Source: CAWBRT01 sp963814745
GTDB lineage: Bacteria; Acidobacteriota; Terriglobia; Terriglobales; Acidobacteriaceae
Assembly: GCA_963814745.1 (NCBI GenBank)
Contig: CAWFEA010000023.1
Span: 62,001-126,000, forward strand
Reading direction: 5' to 3'
Length of the DNA stretch: 64,000 nucleotides
In this document: in pieces, positions 25,811 through 37,419 of the stretch
Position numbering within the stretch: position 1 is the first letter of the stretch
Layout of the letters: each line of letters starts with the position of its first letter
The notes under the pieces: model-generated
Told to the model about the DNA's origin: nothing
The model's database searches: none
What the model saw: the letters and a program-made list of their open reading frames with translations, nothing else
Translations under genes and position numbers: made by a program

Positions 25811-28800
25811 ATGGAGAAAGATCGCAAGCAATCAGGGCAGGATGTTTGCCCGGGCAAACGCGGCAAGCTCGAGTTGAGCGAGGCGCGCGAAAAACTGTCC
25901 AGGCGCGCGGGCCGCAGTACTGGCGCAGCCTGGAAGAGCTGGCGCAGACGCCGGAGTTCGAGGAGATGCTGCACCGCGAGTTTCCGCGGCATGCCTCGGA
26001 GTGGGCGGACTCGCCTTCGCGCCGCAACTTTCTGAAGATCATGGGCGCTTCGCTGGCGCTGGCTGGGCTGAGCGCCTGCACCCGGCATGCCGCTGGAGCC
26101 CATCGTTCCCTACGTGCGCCAGCCCGATAACCTGGTGCTCGGCAAGCCTCTGTTCTTCGCCACTGCCATGCCGCTCGGCGCCTGCGGGCTTCCCGTGCTG
26201 GTGGAAAGCCACGAAGGCCGGCCGACCAAGATCGAAGGCAATCCGCAGCATCCGGCGACGCTCGGCGGCACCGACGTCTTCATGCAGGCCAGCGTCCTCG
26301 ATCTGTACGACCCGGACCGTTCGCAAACCGTCACCTATCTCGGGGACACCAGCATCTGGGGACGATTTGTGAATGCACTCGTCGGGCCGCTTGAAGGCGC
26401 AGCGCGCCCTCAAGGGCGCGGGCATGCGCTTGCTCACGCCGCCTACCAGCTCGCCCAGCTTTACCGCGCAGATGGAGCAGGTCCTGCGCATCTTCCCCCA
26501 GGCTAAGTGGTACCAGTGGGAGCCGGTGAATCGCGATAACGCCATGGCCGCGGCGCAGGCCAGCTTCGGCCAGCCCGTGCAGACGCAGTTCAACTTCGAG
26601 AAAGCCAAGGTGGTGCTCTCGCTCGACGGCGATTTTCTCTCCGGCGGGTTTCCGGGATTCCATCGCAATGCGCAGGCAATTCGCCGCGCGCCGCCGTCCC
26701 GAACTCAAGCAGGAGATGCTGCGCTTCTACGCCGTCGAGAGCACGCCGACCAACACCGGCGGCAAGGCCGATCACCGCTTGCCCTTGCGCGCCAGCGAAA
26801 TCGAAGCCTTCGCGCGGGCGCTGGGGCGCAGCTTGCCCGGCTAGCGAGTTTGCTGGGCCAGGCGCCGGCGGCAGCGGAGAATTTCCGGCCGCGCAGCGGA
26901 AGTTTGCCGCCGCCCTGGTCAAGGACCTGCAGGCGAATCGCGGACGTTCGGTGATCGTCCCGGGCGATAACCAGCCGCCGGCCGTGCACATGCTGGCCCA
27001 CGCCATGAACCAGGCGCTGGGAAATGTCGGGCAGACCGTTTTCTATACCGATTGGATCGAGTCGCACCCGGCCAACAAGACCGATTCGCTGCGCGAGTTG
27101 GCGGGCGAGATGTGGACCGGCAAGATCGACATGCTGTTCCTGATGGGCGTCAATCCGCTCTATGACGCACCACCGGATGTGAACTTCTCCGGGGCCATGC
27201 AAAAAGTGGGGCTGCGGGTGCATCATGGACTCCACCAGGATGAGACGGCGCGCCTCTGCCACTGGCATCTCAATGCCGCGCACTATCTGGAGCAGTGGGG
27301 CGACTGCCGTTCCTTCGACGGCACCATCAGCCTCATCCAGCCGCTGATTGCGCCTCTCTACGGCGGGCGCTCCGCGTCCGAAGTCCTGGGGGCTCTGATC
27401 GGAGAGCCGGACATCAACTCCTACAGGTTGTGTACAAGTACTGGCAGGAGCAGCACAAGGGCGCGAGACTTCGACGCCTTCTGGCGCAAGTCGCTGCACG
27501 ATGGTTTCATCGCCGGCACCACCTTCGCGCCCAAAGCGGTGAGCGCGCGCGCGGCAAACATTCCCCCGTCGCAGGCGCCGGCGAGCGGCATGGAAATCAT
27601 GTTCCGCTCCGATGCCAGCATCTTCGACGGCCGCTTTGCCAACAATGCATGGCTGCAGGAGTTGCCGAAACCGATCACCCAGATCACCTGGGACAATCCC
27701 GTGATGATGAGCCTGCGCACCGCCGAGCAAACTGGGGATCAAGGTCGAGGATGTGGTCGAAATCGAAGTTGGCGGAGCCAAGGTGCGCGGGGCGGCGTGG
27801 CTCACGCCCGGACACCCGGACGATTCGGTAACCATTGCGCTCGGCTACGGGCGCGAACGCTGCGGCCGGGTCGGCTCCGGCGTCGGCTTCAGCGCTTACA
27901 AGCTCCGCGCCAGTGCTTCGCCCTGGTTTGCCGGCGGCAAGGTGACGCGCACCGGCCAGCATTATCCGCTAGCCACCACCCAGGGCCGGCAGGTGATGGG
28001 CGGGCGTCCGTTGGCGCGCGCCGCCTCGCTCGACGACTTCATCAAGAACCCCGGCTTCGCCCACGAGATGGTCGAGGCCCCCGCGCCGGGGCTGACCCTC
28101 TACAAGCCCTACGACTACAGCAAGATCAACAAGTGGGGAATGTCCATCGATCTCAATGCCTGCGTCGGTTGCAATGCCTGCGTGGCGGCCTGCGTGGCGG
28201 AGAACAATATCGCGGTGGTGGGCAAGGAAGAAGTGAAGCGCGGGCGGCACATGCACTGGCTGCGCATCGACAATTATTTCGAAGGCGCGCCGGAGAATCC
28301 CAAGACCTATTACCAGCCCGTGCCCTGCCAGCAGTGCGAGAACGCGCCCTGCGAGGTGGTCTGCCCGGTAGGGGCGACCGTGCACAGCACCGAGGGCCTC
28401 AACGACATGGTCTACAACCGTTGCGTGGGCACTCGCTATTGTTCGAACAACTGTCCTTACAAGGTCCGGCGCTTCAATTTCCTGCTTTTCTCCGACTTCA
28501 ATACCGCGCAACTGAAGTTCGTGCGCAACCCGGAGGTCACGGTTCGCAGCCGCGGGGTGATGGAGAAGTGCACCTACTGCGTGCAGCGCATCACCGCCGG
28601 GAGAATTCGCGCCGAGGAAGAAGGCAACCGCAAAGTTGAGGGTGACAGAATCCCGATTCGCGACGGAGAAATTATGACCGCTTGCCAGCAGGCATGTCCG
28701 GCCAACGCCATTGTCTTCGGCGACCTCAACGATGCCAACAGCCAGGTCGCCAAGCTGAAGGCCAGCGAGCGCGATTACGGCTTGCTGGAAGACCTGAACA

Positions 28801-28874
28801 CGCGTCCGCGCACGACGTACCTTGCCGCCGTGCTGAATCCAAATCCCGACTTGGGGTCCGGTGAGGGAGCTTAA
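25811..28874 (+). CDS. actB: Alternative complex III iron-sulfur/molybdopterin-like subunit ActB (frameshifted in first two thirds)
   Basis: About 1020 residues once corrected. Near the N-terminus: DSPSRRNFLKIMGASLALAGLSACTR, a Tat-like signal with a lipid-attachment cysteine. Then a molybdopterin-oxidoreductase-like domain (GLPVLVESHEGRPTKIEGNPQHP) that in this family lacks the cofactor, and a C-terminal DmsB/NrfC-like domain with CVGCNACVAAC, CQQCENAPCEVVCP, CSNNCP and CTYC...CQQACP. At least five frameshifts lie before 27750; the last 370 codons are clean. It stops seven bases before actC. Confidence 0.85.
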
Positions 28875-28880
28875 CGAAGT

Positions 28881-30290
28881 ATGCACGAGGGTCCTGAAGA
28901 GACGACGCTGCAAGACGAGCGGTTACTGCCGGGACAACCACCGGTCCTGGTGCCGGGCCACAGCTTTGGCAGCCTCACCGACAAAATCACCAACATCGTG
29001 CTCAAGCGGCCGTTCACCCTGGGCTGGTCGCTCGGGGTGGCGTTCTTCGGCACCTTTGTCTTCGTACTGCTGTTCGCGGCCACTTATCTGTTTGCTCGCG
29101 GCGTCGGCATCTGGGGCATCTCCATTCCCGTGGGGTGGGGCTTCGCCATCATCAACTTCGTCTGGTGGATCGGTATCGGCCACGCCGGCACGCTGATTTC
29201 GGCGGTCCTGCTTCTGCTCAAACAGAGCTGGCGCAACTCCATCAACCGCTTCGCCGAAGCTATGACGCTGTTCGCCGTGGCTTGCGCCGGCATGTTTCCG
29301 GTCTTTCACCTGGGTCGTCCTTGGCTGGCTTACTGGTTGTTTCCTTACCCGAACACCATGGGCGTCTGGCCGCAGTTTCGCAGCCCGCTGGTGTGGGACG
29401 TCTTTGCCGTATCTACCTACGGAACGATTTCGTTCGTCTTCTGGTTCGTCGGACTGCTTCCCGACCTGGCGACCATGCGCGACAAGGCGCGGCACCCCTG
29501 GGCCAAGCAGATGTACGGCATTCTCTCCATGGGATGGCGCGGCTCGGTTCGCCACTGGAAGCGCTATGAGAGCGCCTACCTGCTGCTGGCGGGCTTGGCG
29601 ACTCCGCTGGTGCTTTCGGTACACACGGTGGTGAGCTTCGACTTCGCGGTTTCGCTCATTCCGGGTTGGCACACCACCATTTTTCCGCCCTACTTCGTCG
29701 CCGGTGCCATCTACTCGGGCTTCGCCATGGTGCTGGTGCTGGCCATCCCCATCCGCCGCTTCTACGGGCTGAAGGACATGATCACCATGCGGCATCTGGA
29801 CAACGCCGCCAAGATCATGCTGGCCACCGGCTGGATCGTCGCCTTCGGCTACGCCATGGAGCCCTTTTACGCGTTCTACAGCGGCAACCCGTGGGAACGA
29901 TTCCAGACGATGAACCGCATGTTTGGCCCGTATGGCTTTGCCTATTGGACGCTGATCGCCACCAACATTGTGATTCCGCAGGTGCTGTGGTCCAAGAAGG
30001 TGCGCACCAGCCCGATCATCTTGTTCCTGGTCTCCGTCGACGTGCTGATCGGCATGTGGCTGGAGCGTTTCGTGATCGTGGCCATCAGTTTGAGCCGCGA
30101 CTTTCTGCCGTCCTCGTGGGGAGTGTACGTGCCGACGCGCTGGGACTGGATGACCTATACCGGCACCATCGGCTTCTTCTTCGTCTGCATGTTCATCTTC
30201 ATTCGCATCATGCCCATGATTCCGATCTTCGAAGTGCGAACCCTGCTGCCGGAGTCGGCCGTGAAAGAGGAGGTGGCGGCCCATGACTGA
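28881..30290 (+). CDS. actC: Alternative complex III membrane subunit ActC (NrfD family)
   Basis: 469 residues with about ten membrane segments. Family motifs: INFVWWIGIGHAGTLISAVL, FHLGRPWLAYWLFPYPN and VVSFDFAVSLIPGWHTTIFPPYFVAGAIYSGFAMV. ActC-type proteins bind quinol and may move protons. Intact. It overlaps actD by eight bases, so the two are translationally coupled. Confidence 0.93.
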   Translation: MHEGPEETTLQDERLLPGQPPVLVPGHSFGSLTDKITNIVLKRPFTLGWSLGVAFFGTFVFVLLFAATYLFARGVGIWGISIPVGWGFAIINFVWWIGIGHAGTLISAVLLLLKQSWRNSINRFAEAMTLFAVACAGMFPVFHLGRPWLAYWLFPYPNTMGVWPQFRSPLVWDVFAVSTYGTISFVFWFVGLLPDLATMRDKARHPWAKQMYGILSMGWRGSVRHWKRYESAYLLLAGLATPLVLSVHTVVSFDFAVSLIPGWHTTIFPPYFVAGAIYSGFAMVLVLAIPIRRFYGLKDMITMRHLDNAAKIMLATGWIVAFGYAMEPFYAFYSGNPWERFQTMNRMFGPYGFAYWTLIATNIVIPQVLWSKKVRTSPIILFLVSVDVLIGMWLERFVIVAISLSRDFLPSSWGVYVPTRWDWMTYTGTIGFFFVCMFIFIRIMPMIPIFEVRTLLPESAVKEEVAAHD

Positions 30291-30819
30291 AGCGCCTCTT
30301 TACGGACTGATGGCCGAGTTCGACAACCCGACCGAGCTGATGAGAGCGGCTCGCGCCACCTATGCCGCGGGTTATCGCAACATCGACGCCTACACGCCGT
30401 ATCCCATCGAGGAGCTGGCCGATGTGATCGGCTTCGAAAAGACGAGGGTTCCGCTCGTCTGCCTGTTGGGCGGCGTGCTGGGCGGGCTCTCCGGATATCT
30501 TTTGCAGTACTGGATCAACAACGTCAGCTATCCGCTCAATATCGGCGGACGGCCATTCCACTCGTGGCCGGCGTTCATCATCGTGACCTTCGAGATGACG
30601 ATCCTGTTCGGCGGGCTTTCGACCGCCATCGGCATGCTGGGGTTGAATGGACTGCCCGCGCCCTATCATCCGGTCTTTAACAATCCCAGGTTCAGCGCCG
30701 CGTCGCGCGATCGTTTCTTCCTCTGCATCGAAGCGGCCGATCCGCAGTTCGACCCTGAAAGCGCGCGCACTTTCTTGTCGGCCTTCAACACGCTGGATAT
30801 CACGGAGGTCCTGGAGTAG
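30283..30819 (+). CDS. actD: Alternative complex III subunit ActD (DUF3341)
   Basis: 178 residues. The N-terminal soluble part (LYGLMAEFDNPTELMRAARATYAAGYRNIDAYTPYPIEEL) is the DUF3341 signature, followed by two membrane segments (VPLVCLLGGVLGGLSGYLL and AFIIVTFEMTILFGGLSTAIGML). Structural subunit of the complex; overlaps actC and is followed by actE after three bases. Confidence 0.92.
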   Translation: MTEAPLYGLMAEFDNPTELMRAARATYAAGYRNIDAYTPYPIEELADVIGFEKTRVPLVCLLGGVLGGLSGYLLQYWINNVSYPLNIGGRPFHSWPAFIIVTFEMTILFGGLSTAIGMLGLNGLPAPYHPVFNNPRFSAASRDRFFLCIEAADPQFDPESARTFLSAFNTLDITEVLE

Positions 30820-30822
30820 GCG

Positions 30823-31503
30823 ATGAAATCCTTCTTCAAGCTCCAGCGGAAATGCCCAAGCCTCCCAGCCATTGGCGGCAAGCTCCTGCCGGCAACGGCG
30901 TTCATGCTGCTGGTCGCACTGCTCGCGGGATGCCGGCTTGACATGCACGTGCAACCGAAGTTCAAGCCGCTAGAGGAAAACAATTTCTACTCCGACCTGC
31001 GTGCCTCGCGCCCACTCATCGGCGGAACCGTAGCGCGCGGGCAACTGAACGAAGATACCTACCTGCACACCGGTTTTGTCAACGGCAAGGAAGGCGACGT
31101 GATGCCGTTTCCGGCAACCAAAGAGGTGCTGGAACGCGGGCAGGAGCGCTTCAATATCTATTGCTCGCCCTGTCACTCGCAACTCGGCGACGGCAACGGC
31201 ATGATTGTGCAGCGCGGCTTCAAGCGCCCGCCCTCGTACCACATCGAGCGCTTGCGCCAGGCTCCCATCGGACACTTCTTCAACGTCATGACCAAGGGCT
31301 ATGGAGCCATGGCCGACTACGCTTCGCAGGTTCCGGTCAACGACCGCTGGGCGATCGCCGCCTACATAAGGGTGTTGCAGTTGAGCCAGCATGCCGTGCC
31401 GGGCGACGTTCCGGCCGGTGCCGTCATAGCCACTCAGCCGCCGCAGCTCAGCGCTTCGCACGAAGGCAGCGGCCAAACGCCGTCCGAAGGAAAGAACCAA
31501 TGA
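30823..31503 (+). CDS. actE: Alternative complex III monoheme cytochrome c, ActE
   Basis: 226 residues with a lipoprotein signal (FMLLVALLAGC). One heme motif CSPCH in RFNIYCSPCHSQLGDGNGMI, with MADYASQVPVNDRWAIAAYIRVLQ supplying the axial Met. The family transfers electrons from ActA/B to the terminal oxidase or to a soluble cytochrome. Its stop TGA overlaps the ATG of actF. Confidence 0.9.
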   Translation: MKSFFKLQRKCPSLPAIGGKLLPATAFMLLVALLAGCRLDMHVQPKFKPLEENNFYSDLRASRPLIGGTVARGQLNEDTYLHTGFVNGKEGDVMPFPATKEVLERGQERFNIYCSPCHSQLGDGNGMIVQRGFKRPPSYHIERLRQAPIGHFFNVMTKGYGAMADYASQVPVNDRWAIAAYIRVLQLSQHAVPGDVPAGAVIATQPPQLSASHEGSGQTPSEGKNQ

Positions 31504-32714
31504 CCTCAGCCGAATCTTCCGAGCGCGACTTCACTCCGCCCCTAGCCCTGCTTCAGCGCTGGCGCGGCCGCGCTCTGGCGGTCGGGATCGCCGGCGGAAT
31601 CTTTACCATCCTCGGCGCCTTCGTTTCGCCGGATGAGTTGCTGCGGGGCTATCTGATCGGCTTCATGGTCTGCCTGAGCTTTACCCTGGGTTCCATGGCA
31701 TGGCTGATGGTCGGCCACATGACCGGCGGCAACTGGTGGATGCTCGGCCGGCGCGTCTTCGAGGCCGCTGCCAAAACCATGCCGCTGGTCACCGCGATGT
31801 TCATCCCGATCCTGCTCGGGATGAATCGTCTTTACCTGTGGACGCACCCCGATGAGGTCGCGGGCGACAAGGTTTTGATGGCCAAGAGCTTCTACCTGAA
31901 CACGCCGGCCTGGATTCTGCGCGCGGTGATCTATTTCGTCTTGTGGAACGTTCTCGCCTATTTTCTGACCCGCTGGTCAGCCGAGCAGGACGCCAACGAT
32001 TCGCCCGCCGTCTGGCGTCGTTTGAAGCAAATCTCCGCGGCGGGCTTGGTGCTGTATGCCTTCAGCCTCAATTTCGCGGCGACCGACTGGGTCATGTCGC
32101 TCGACCCGCGCTGGTTTTCCACCATCTACGGATTGCTGTTCGTCGCCCAGCACCTGCTGGCGGCCATGGCCCTGCTGATTTGCCTGCTGGTGGTGCTGGC
32201 GCGGTTTTCGCCGATGAACGAAGTCGTCCGGCCCGACCGCCTGCACGACTGCGGCAAACTGATGCTGGCCTTGACCATGGTGTGGGCCTACTTCTCGTTT
32301 TCGCAATGGCTGATCATCTGGATGGCGAACCTGCCGGACGAGATCTCCTGGTACCTGGCGCGCATCAACGGCGGCTGGCAAATCGTGGCGCTCACGCTGG
32401 TGGTGCTGCAGTTCGCGCTGCCCTTTCTGCTGCTGCTGTCGCGTGACTTGAAGCGCGACGCACGCAAGTTGGCGCCGGTGGCGCTGCTGGTGCTGTTCAT
32501 GCGCCTGGTTGACGCCTATTGGCTGGTCGCACCCAATCCCATGCCGGGCCCGCGGCACGAGCACATCTATCTTCACTGGACGTTCATTGCGGCGCCGGCC
32601 GCGTTGGTCGGCCTCTGGTTCGCCTTCTTTGCCTGGAACCTGGCCCGGCGTCCGCTGCTGGTTCGAAACGAACCGCAGTTAGCAAGACTCTGGGAGAGCA
32701 GTCATGCCCACTGA
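31500..32714 (+). CDS. actF: Alternative complex III membrane subunit ActF
   Basis: 404 residues from ATG 31500, which overlaps the actE stop (ATGA). About ten membrane segments; characteristic text LNFAATDWVMSLDPRWFSTIYGLLFVAQHLLAAMAL and YFSFSQWLIIWMANLPDEISWYL. ActF is a shorter paralogue-like partner of ActC. The frame is open far upstream, but that part lies over actE in another phase. Confidence 0.92.
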   Translation: MTSAESSERDFTPPLALLQRWRGRALAVGIAGGIFTILGAFVSPDELLRGYLIGFMVCLSFTLGSMAWLMVGHMTGGNWWMLGRRVFEAAAKTMPLVTAMFIPILLGMNRLYLWTHPDEVAGDKVLMAKSFYLNTPAWILRAVIYFVLWNVLAYFLTRWSAEQDANDSPAVWRRLKQISAAGLVLYAFSLNFAATDWVMSLDPRWFSTIYGLLFVAQHLLAAMALLICLLVVLARFSPMNEVVRPDRLHDCGKLMLALTMVWAYFSFSQWLIIWMANLPDEISWYLARINGGWQIVALTLVVLQFALPFLLLLSRDLKRDARKLAPVALLVLFMRLVDAYWLVAPNPMPGPRHEHIYLHWTFIAAPAALVGLWFAFFAWNLARRPLLVRNEPQLARLWESSHAH

Positions 32715-33186
32715 TCCGAGCCGGAACGGCGCCCCGGAGCACATCCAGCATCCCCAAGTTTCGTTTGAAAAGCGGGACCTGGGAGCGCGCGGAATCCTGC
32801 TGTTTTTCGTTCTGCTGTTCATCGCCGGCGCCACCATTCATCTGGTGGCGTGGGGCATTTACGAAGCCTTTGTGAACGTAGGCGAAGCGCATCAGGCGCC
32901 GGCGAATCCCATGGCGCCCAAACAACCGGCGCCGACTGCCGGCGTTTTGCAAAACGCCGGTGCGATCAACCTGAACCAGTTTCCCGAACCCCGGCTGCAA
33001 ACCAATGAACCGGCCGATATGAACCGCTTCCTGTGGCAGGAGGGCCGGCTGATGGATGCCAAGCCGTGGCGCGACCAAACTGGTGCCATACACATACCTG
33101 TCGCCGAGGCCATGCGGATTGTGGCGCAGAGAGGTTTGCCAACTCGGCCGCAGCAGCCAGTAATCGAAGGAGAAGCATCGCGATGA
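32704..33186 (+). CDS. Single-pass membrane protein of unknown function in the ACIII-oxidase operon
   Basis: 160 residues. One membrane segment (RGILLFFVLLFIAGATIHLVAWGIYEAF), then an outward-facing tail with NRFLWQEGRLMDAKPWRDQTGAIHIPVAEAMRIVAQRGLP. It overlaps actF by 11 bases and sco by four bases, so it is fully integrated in the operon. I know similar proteins only as hypothetical neighbours of ACIII and oxidase genes. The position suggests a role in assembly or in holding the two complexes together. Confidence 0.8.
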   Translation: MPTDPSRNGAPEHIQHPQVSFEKRDLGARGILLFFVLLFIAGATIHLVAWGIYEAFVNVGEAHQAPANPMAPKQPAPTAGVLQNAGAINLNQFPEPRLQTNEPADMNRFLWQEGRLMDAKPWRDQTGAIHIPVAEAMRIVAQRGLPTRPQQPVIEGEASR

Positions 33187-34043
33187 GCAGAATGGCGAAA
33201 ACGAAAAGCAAGGTGGCCCTGGCCGCGCTGCTGATGTTGGTGGCAACTTCGGCGATGGCGCAACTGTTCAACGAGCCGAGCGTCAAGGGCGCGCTGCCTC
33301 CAGGGCTGTCGAAGGTCGGAATCGATCAGCGGCTCAACGAGCAGGTGCCGCTCGACCTGCAGTTCAAAGACGAACAGGGCCGCGCGGTCAGGCTCGGGGA
33401 TTACTTTCACCCCGGACGCCCGGTCATCATCTCCCTGGTTTATTTCAACTGTCCGATGCTGTGCGGAGAGGTGCTCAACGGCATGAGCGCCGCCTTCAAA
33501 GTCCTGAAGTTCACCCCGGGCAAGGAGTACGAGGTGGTGACCCTCAGCATCGATCCGCGCGAAAAACCGCCGCTCGCGGCCGCCAAGAAGCATACCTACA
33601 TGGAGCACCTGGATCGCCCGGGAGCGGAAGACGGCTGGCACTTCCTTACCGGCGAGAAGCCGCAGATCGACGCCCTGGCCGACGCCATCGGCTGGCACTA
33701 CCAGTACGATCCCAAGCTCGACCAGTTTGCCCACGCCGCCGGCATCGTGCTGGTGACTCCGCAGGGCCGCATCTCGCAGTACTACTACGGGGTGGAGTTC
33801 TCGGCGCGCGACATGCGGCTGGGCATCATCGAAGCTTCCGGCAACCGCATCGGATCGCTGGCCGACCAAGTCTTGCTTTATTGCTATCACTACGATCCGC
33901 GGGTCGGCCGGTACGGCGCGGTGATCACCAATATCGTGCGTCTGGCGGGAGTCGCAACCGTGCTGATTCTCGGGTCTTCCCTCATCATTCTGTTTCGTCG
34001 TGAAGGGACGCGCGGCAAAAAGTTAGATACAGGACGGGCTTAA
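33183..34043 (+). CDS. SCO1/SenC copper chaperone for cytochrome oxidase
   Basis: 286 residues from ATG 33183. Signal peptide (KVALAALLMLVATSAMAQ), then the thioredoxin-like fold with the copper-binding CPMLC in SLVYFNCPMLCGEVLNGM and a downstream His within FAHAAGIVL. A C-terminal membrane segment (LAGVATVLILGSSLIILFRR) is unusual for plain Sco proteins but common in operons of this type. It would load copper into the CuA site of the subunit II encoded next. Confidence 0.9.
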   Translation: MSRMAKTKSKVALAALLMLVATSAMAQLFNEPSVKGALPPGLSKVGIDQRLNEQVPLDLQFKDEQGRAVRLGDYFHPGRPVIISLVYFNCPMLCGEVLNGMSAAFKVLKFTPGKEYEVVTLSIDPREKPPLAAAKKHTYMEHLDRPGAEDGWHFLTGEKPQIDALADAIGWHYQYDPKLDQFAHAAGIVLVTPQGRISQYYYGVEFSARDMRLGIIEASGNRIGSLADQVLLYCYHYDPRVGRYGAVITNIVRLAGVATVLILGSSLIILFRREGTRGKKLDTGRA

Positions 34044-34049
34044 TCGACT

Positions 34050-35069
34050 ATGTGGTCTAATCTGCCACTGTTTCCGCCGGCCGCCTCGAAGATGGCGCAT
34101 CAGGTTGACCATCTGTATTTCTTCCTGGTCGGCACCACGGTGTTTTTCACCATCCTGGTCGTGAGCCTGGTGTGCTTCTTCGCTTGGCGTTATCGCAGCA
34201 AGAAGAATCCCGTCGCCACCCAGATCGAGGGCTCCAACGCGCTGGAGATGGCTTGGACGCTGATCCCGACCGGCATCGCAATGTTCATCTTCGTCTGGGG
34301 AGCGATGATTTACTTTTCCGAGACCCGGCCGCCGCGCGACGCCATGGAAATCTACGCCGTCGGCAAGCAGTGGATGTGGAAATTCCAGCACGAGGAAGGA
34401 CAGCGCGAGATCAACGTTTTGCACGTTCCGGTGGGCCGCGACGTGCGCATGATCATGACCTCGCAAGACGTCATTCACAGCTTCTTTGTTCCCGCTTTCC
34501 GGGTTAAGGCCGATGTTCTTCCCGGGCGCTATACCTCGACGTGGTTTCATCCCACGGTGCCGGGGAGCTACCACCTGTTCTGCTCGCAATACTGCGGTAC
34601 GCAGCATTCGGGAATGGTCGGGGAAGTCGTCGTCATGGACCCGGCGGCCTACGAGCAATGGGCGGCAAGCGGCTCCGACGGCTCGCTGGCTTTGCAGGGC
34701 GAAAGGGATTTCCAGCAGTACGGATGCTCGATGTGCCACCGCGCCGACTACCAGGGACGCGGCCCGAACCTGGTCGGATTGTTCGGCAAGCCGGTGCTGC
34801 TCGATGACGGCCGCACGGTCATCGCGGACGAGTCATACATTCGCGAATCGATCATCTACCCGGGAGCGAAAGTCGTTTCCGGATTCAAAAACATCATGCC
34901 GAACTTCCAGGGGCAGATCAGCGAGGAAGAACTCATCGCCCTGGTGGCATACATCAAGGGTCTCGGCACCGGGCAAGCGAATCCGCCGGCCACCGTGGCT
35001 GAACCCACGGGAGTCTATCCGGTGGCGCCACAGCCCGAGAAATCGCAGGCGACACCCAGCGGAAAGTAG
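34050..35069 (+). CDS. coxB: Cytochrome c oxidase subunit II with fused cytochrome c domain (caa3 type)
   Basis: 339 residues. Two N-terminal membrane segments, the CuA domain (QDVIHSFFVPAFRVKADVLPG ... CSQYCGTQHSGM) and a C-terminal heme domain with CSMCH and a later MPNF Met. The CuA ligands (two Cys, His, Met) are all present. The fusion makes this a caa3-type enzyme that can take electrons straight from a cytochrome or from ACIII. Intact. Confidence 0.94.
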   Translation: MWSNLPLFPPAASKMAHQVDHLYFFLVGTTVFFTILVVSLVCFFAWRYRSKKNPVATQIEGSNALEMAWTLIPTGIAMFIFVWGAMIYFSETRPPRDAMEIYAVGKQWMWKFQHEEGQREINVLHVPVGRDVRMIMTSQDVIHSFFVPAFRVKADVLPGRYTSTWFHPTVPGSYHLFCSQYCGTQHSGMVGEVVVMDPAAYEQWAASGSDGSLALQGERDFQQYGCSMCHRADYQGRGPNLVGLFGKPVLLDDGRTVIADESYIRESIIYPGAKVVSGFKNIMPNFQGQISEEELIALVAYIKGLGTGQANPPATVAEPTGVYPVAPQPEKSQATPSGK

Positions 35070-35123
35070 GAGCGCCATTTTGCCGCCGGCGTGGGCCGGC
35101 GCACGGGCAGGAGTAGACGATAC

Positions 35124-36747
35124 ATGGCAACCGCCGTACAACCCGTCGAGCAAACCAACTACCTGAACGCCGATTACGGAATCAAGTCGTGGCTGCTTAC
35201 CACCGACCACAAGCGCATTGCCATGCTGTTCCTGATTTCGATCACATTTTTCTTCTGGATCGGCGGTACCTTCGCCATGTTGATCCGCCTGGAGTTGCTG
35301 ACTCCAGCGGGCGACCTGCTGTCGGCCGACATGTACAACAAGATGTTCAGCATGCACGGCATCACCATGGTCTTCTTTTTTCTCATTCCATCGGTTCCGG
35401 CGGTGATCGGCAATTTCCTGGTGCCGCTGATGATCGGAGCCAAGGACCTGGCGTTTCCGCGCATTAATCTGCTGAGCTGGTACATCTACGTCGCCGCCGG
35501 CTGCCTCTGGCTGTATACGATCATCACCGGCGGAGTCGACACCGGCTGGACGTTCTATACGCCGCTGAGCACCGCATTTTCGAACACGCACGTCATCACC
35601 GGTGCGCTCTCGGTGTTCATCGCCGGCTTCTCGTCGATTTTCACCGGCCTGAATTTTATCGTCACCATTCACCGCATGCGCGCCCCGGGGTTGACTTGGA
35701 ACCGGTTGCCCTTGTTCCTCTGGTCGATCTATGCGACGGCGATCATCATGGTGCTGGGCACGCCGGTACTGGCGATCACCCTGCTGCTGGTGGCGCTGGA
35801 GCGCGCTTTCAACATCGGCATTTTCAACCCGGCGCTGGGCGGCGATCCGCTCCTGTTCCAGCACCTCTTCTGGTTCTACTCGCACCCGGCGGTCTACATC
35901 ATGATCCTGCCCGGCATGGGCGTGATCAGCGAAGTCGTGGCTTGTTTCTCGCGCAAGCGGGTGTTCGGCTATAACCTGGTGGCGCTGGCCAGCATTAGCA
36001 TTGCGGTTCTCGGCTTCCTGGTGTGGGCTCACCACATGTTCGTCGCCGGCATCTCGCTATACGCCGCGCTGGTGTTCTCGCTGCTGAGTTTTTTCGTCGC
36101 GATCCCCTCGGCGATCAAGGTTTTCAACTGGTCGGCCACCATGTACAAGGGTTCGATCCGCTTCGACACCCCGATGCTCTACGCCATGGGGTTCATCGGC
36201 CTGTTTACCGTAGGCGGCCTGACCGGCTTGTTCCTCGCCTGCCTCGGAGTCGACGTGCATGTGCACGACACCTACTTCGTCATCGCCCACTTCCACTACA
36301 TCATGGTGGGAGGCATGGTGATGGCCTACATGGGCGGATTGCACTTCTGGTGGCCCAAAATCAGCGGCAAGCTGTATCCGGAGGCGGTCGCCAAGCTGGC
36401 GGCAATGTTCACGTTTTTCGGCTTTAACCTGACGTTCTTCCCGCAGTTCGTGCTCGGTTACATGGGCATGCCGCGGCGCTATCAGTCCTATCCTCCGGAA
36501 TTCCAGGTGCTCAACGTGCTCTCGACCGCCGGCGCGTCGATTCTGGCCGTGGGCTACGTGCTGCCGATGATCTATTTCGTGTGGTCGCTGCGCTACGGCC
36601 AGAATGCGCCGCCGAACCCCTGGAATGCCGCCGGACTGGAGTGGACGACAGCCTCGCCTCCGCCGACCTACAACTTCGACGTAACCCCGGTGGTGACTTG
36701 GGAAGCTTACAACTATGACGAGCTGGACAAGCCCAAGGAGGTCCCCA

Positions 36748-36758
<11 letters not shown>
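35124..36758 (+). CDS. coxA: Cytochrome c oxidase subunit I
   Basis: 544 residues from ATG 35124 (GGAG upstream). Twelve membrane segments with heme and CuB ligands: HGITMVFFF, FWFYSHPAVYIMILPGMG, AHHMFVAGI and HDTYFVIAHFHYIMVGG. The GHPEVY glutamate of A1-type oxidases is replaced and a YS motif precedes the His (YSHPAVY), placing it in the A2-type proton-pumping group. Intact; coxC starts inside its last codons. Confidence 0.95.

Positions 36759-37418
<660 letters not shown>

Positions 37419-37419
<1 letters not shown>

Noticed and set aside
28923..30284. 453-codon minus-strand open frame opposite actC
   Set aside because: His/Asp/Arg-rich low-complexity text typical of an antisense shadow; actC has all family motifs.
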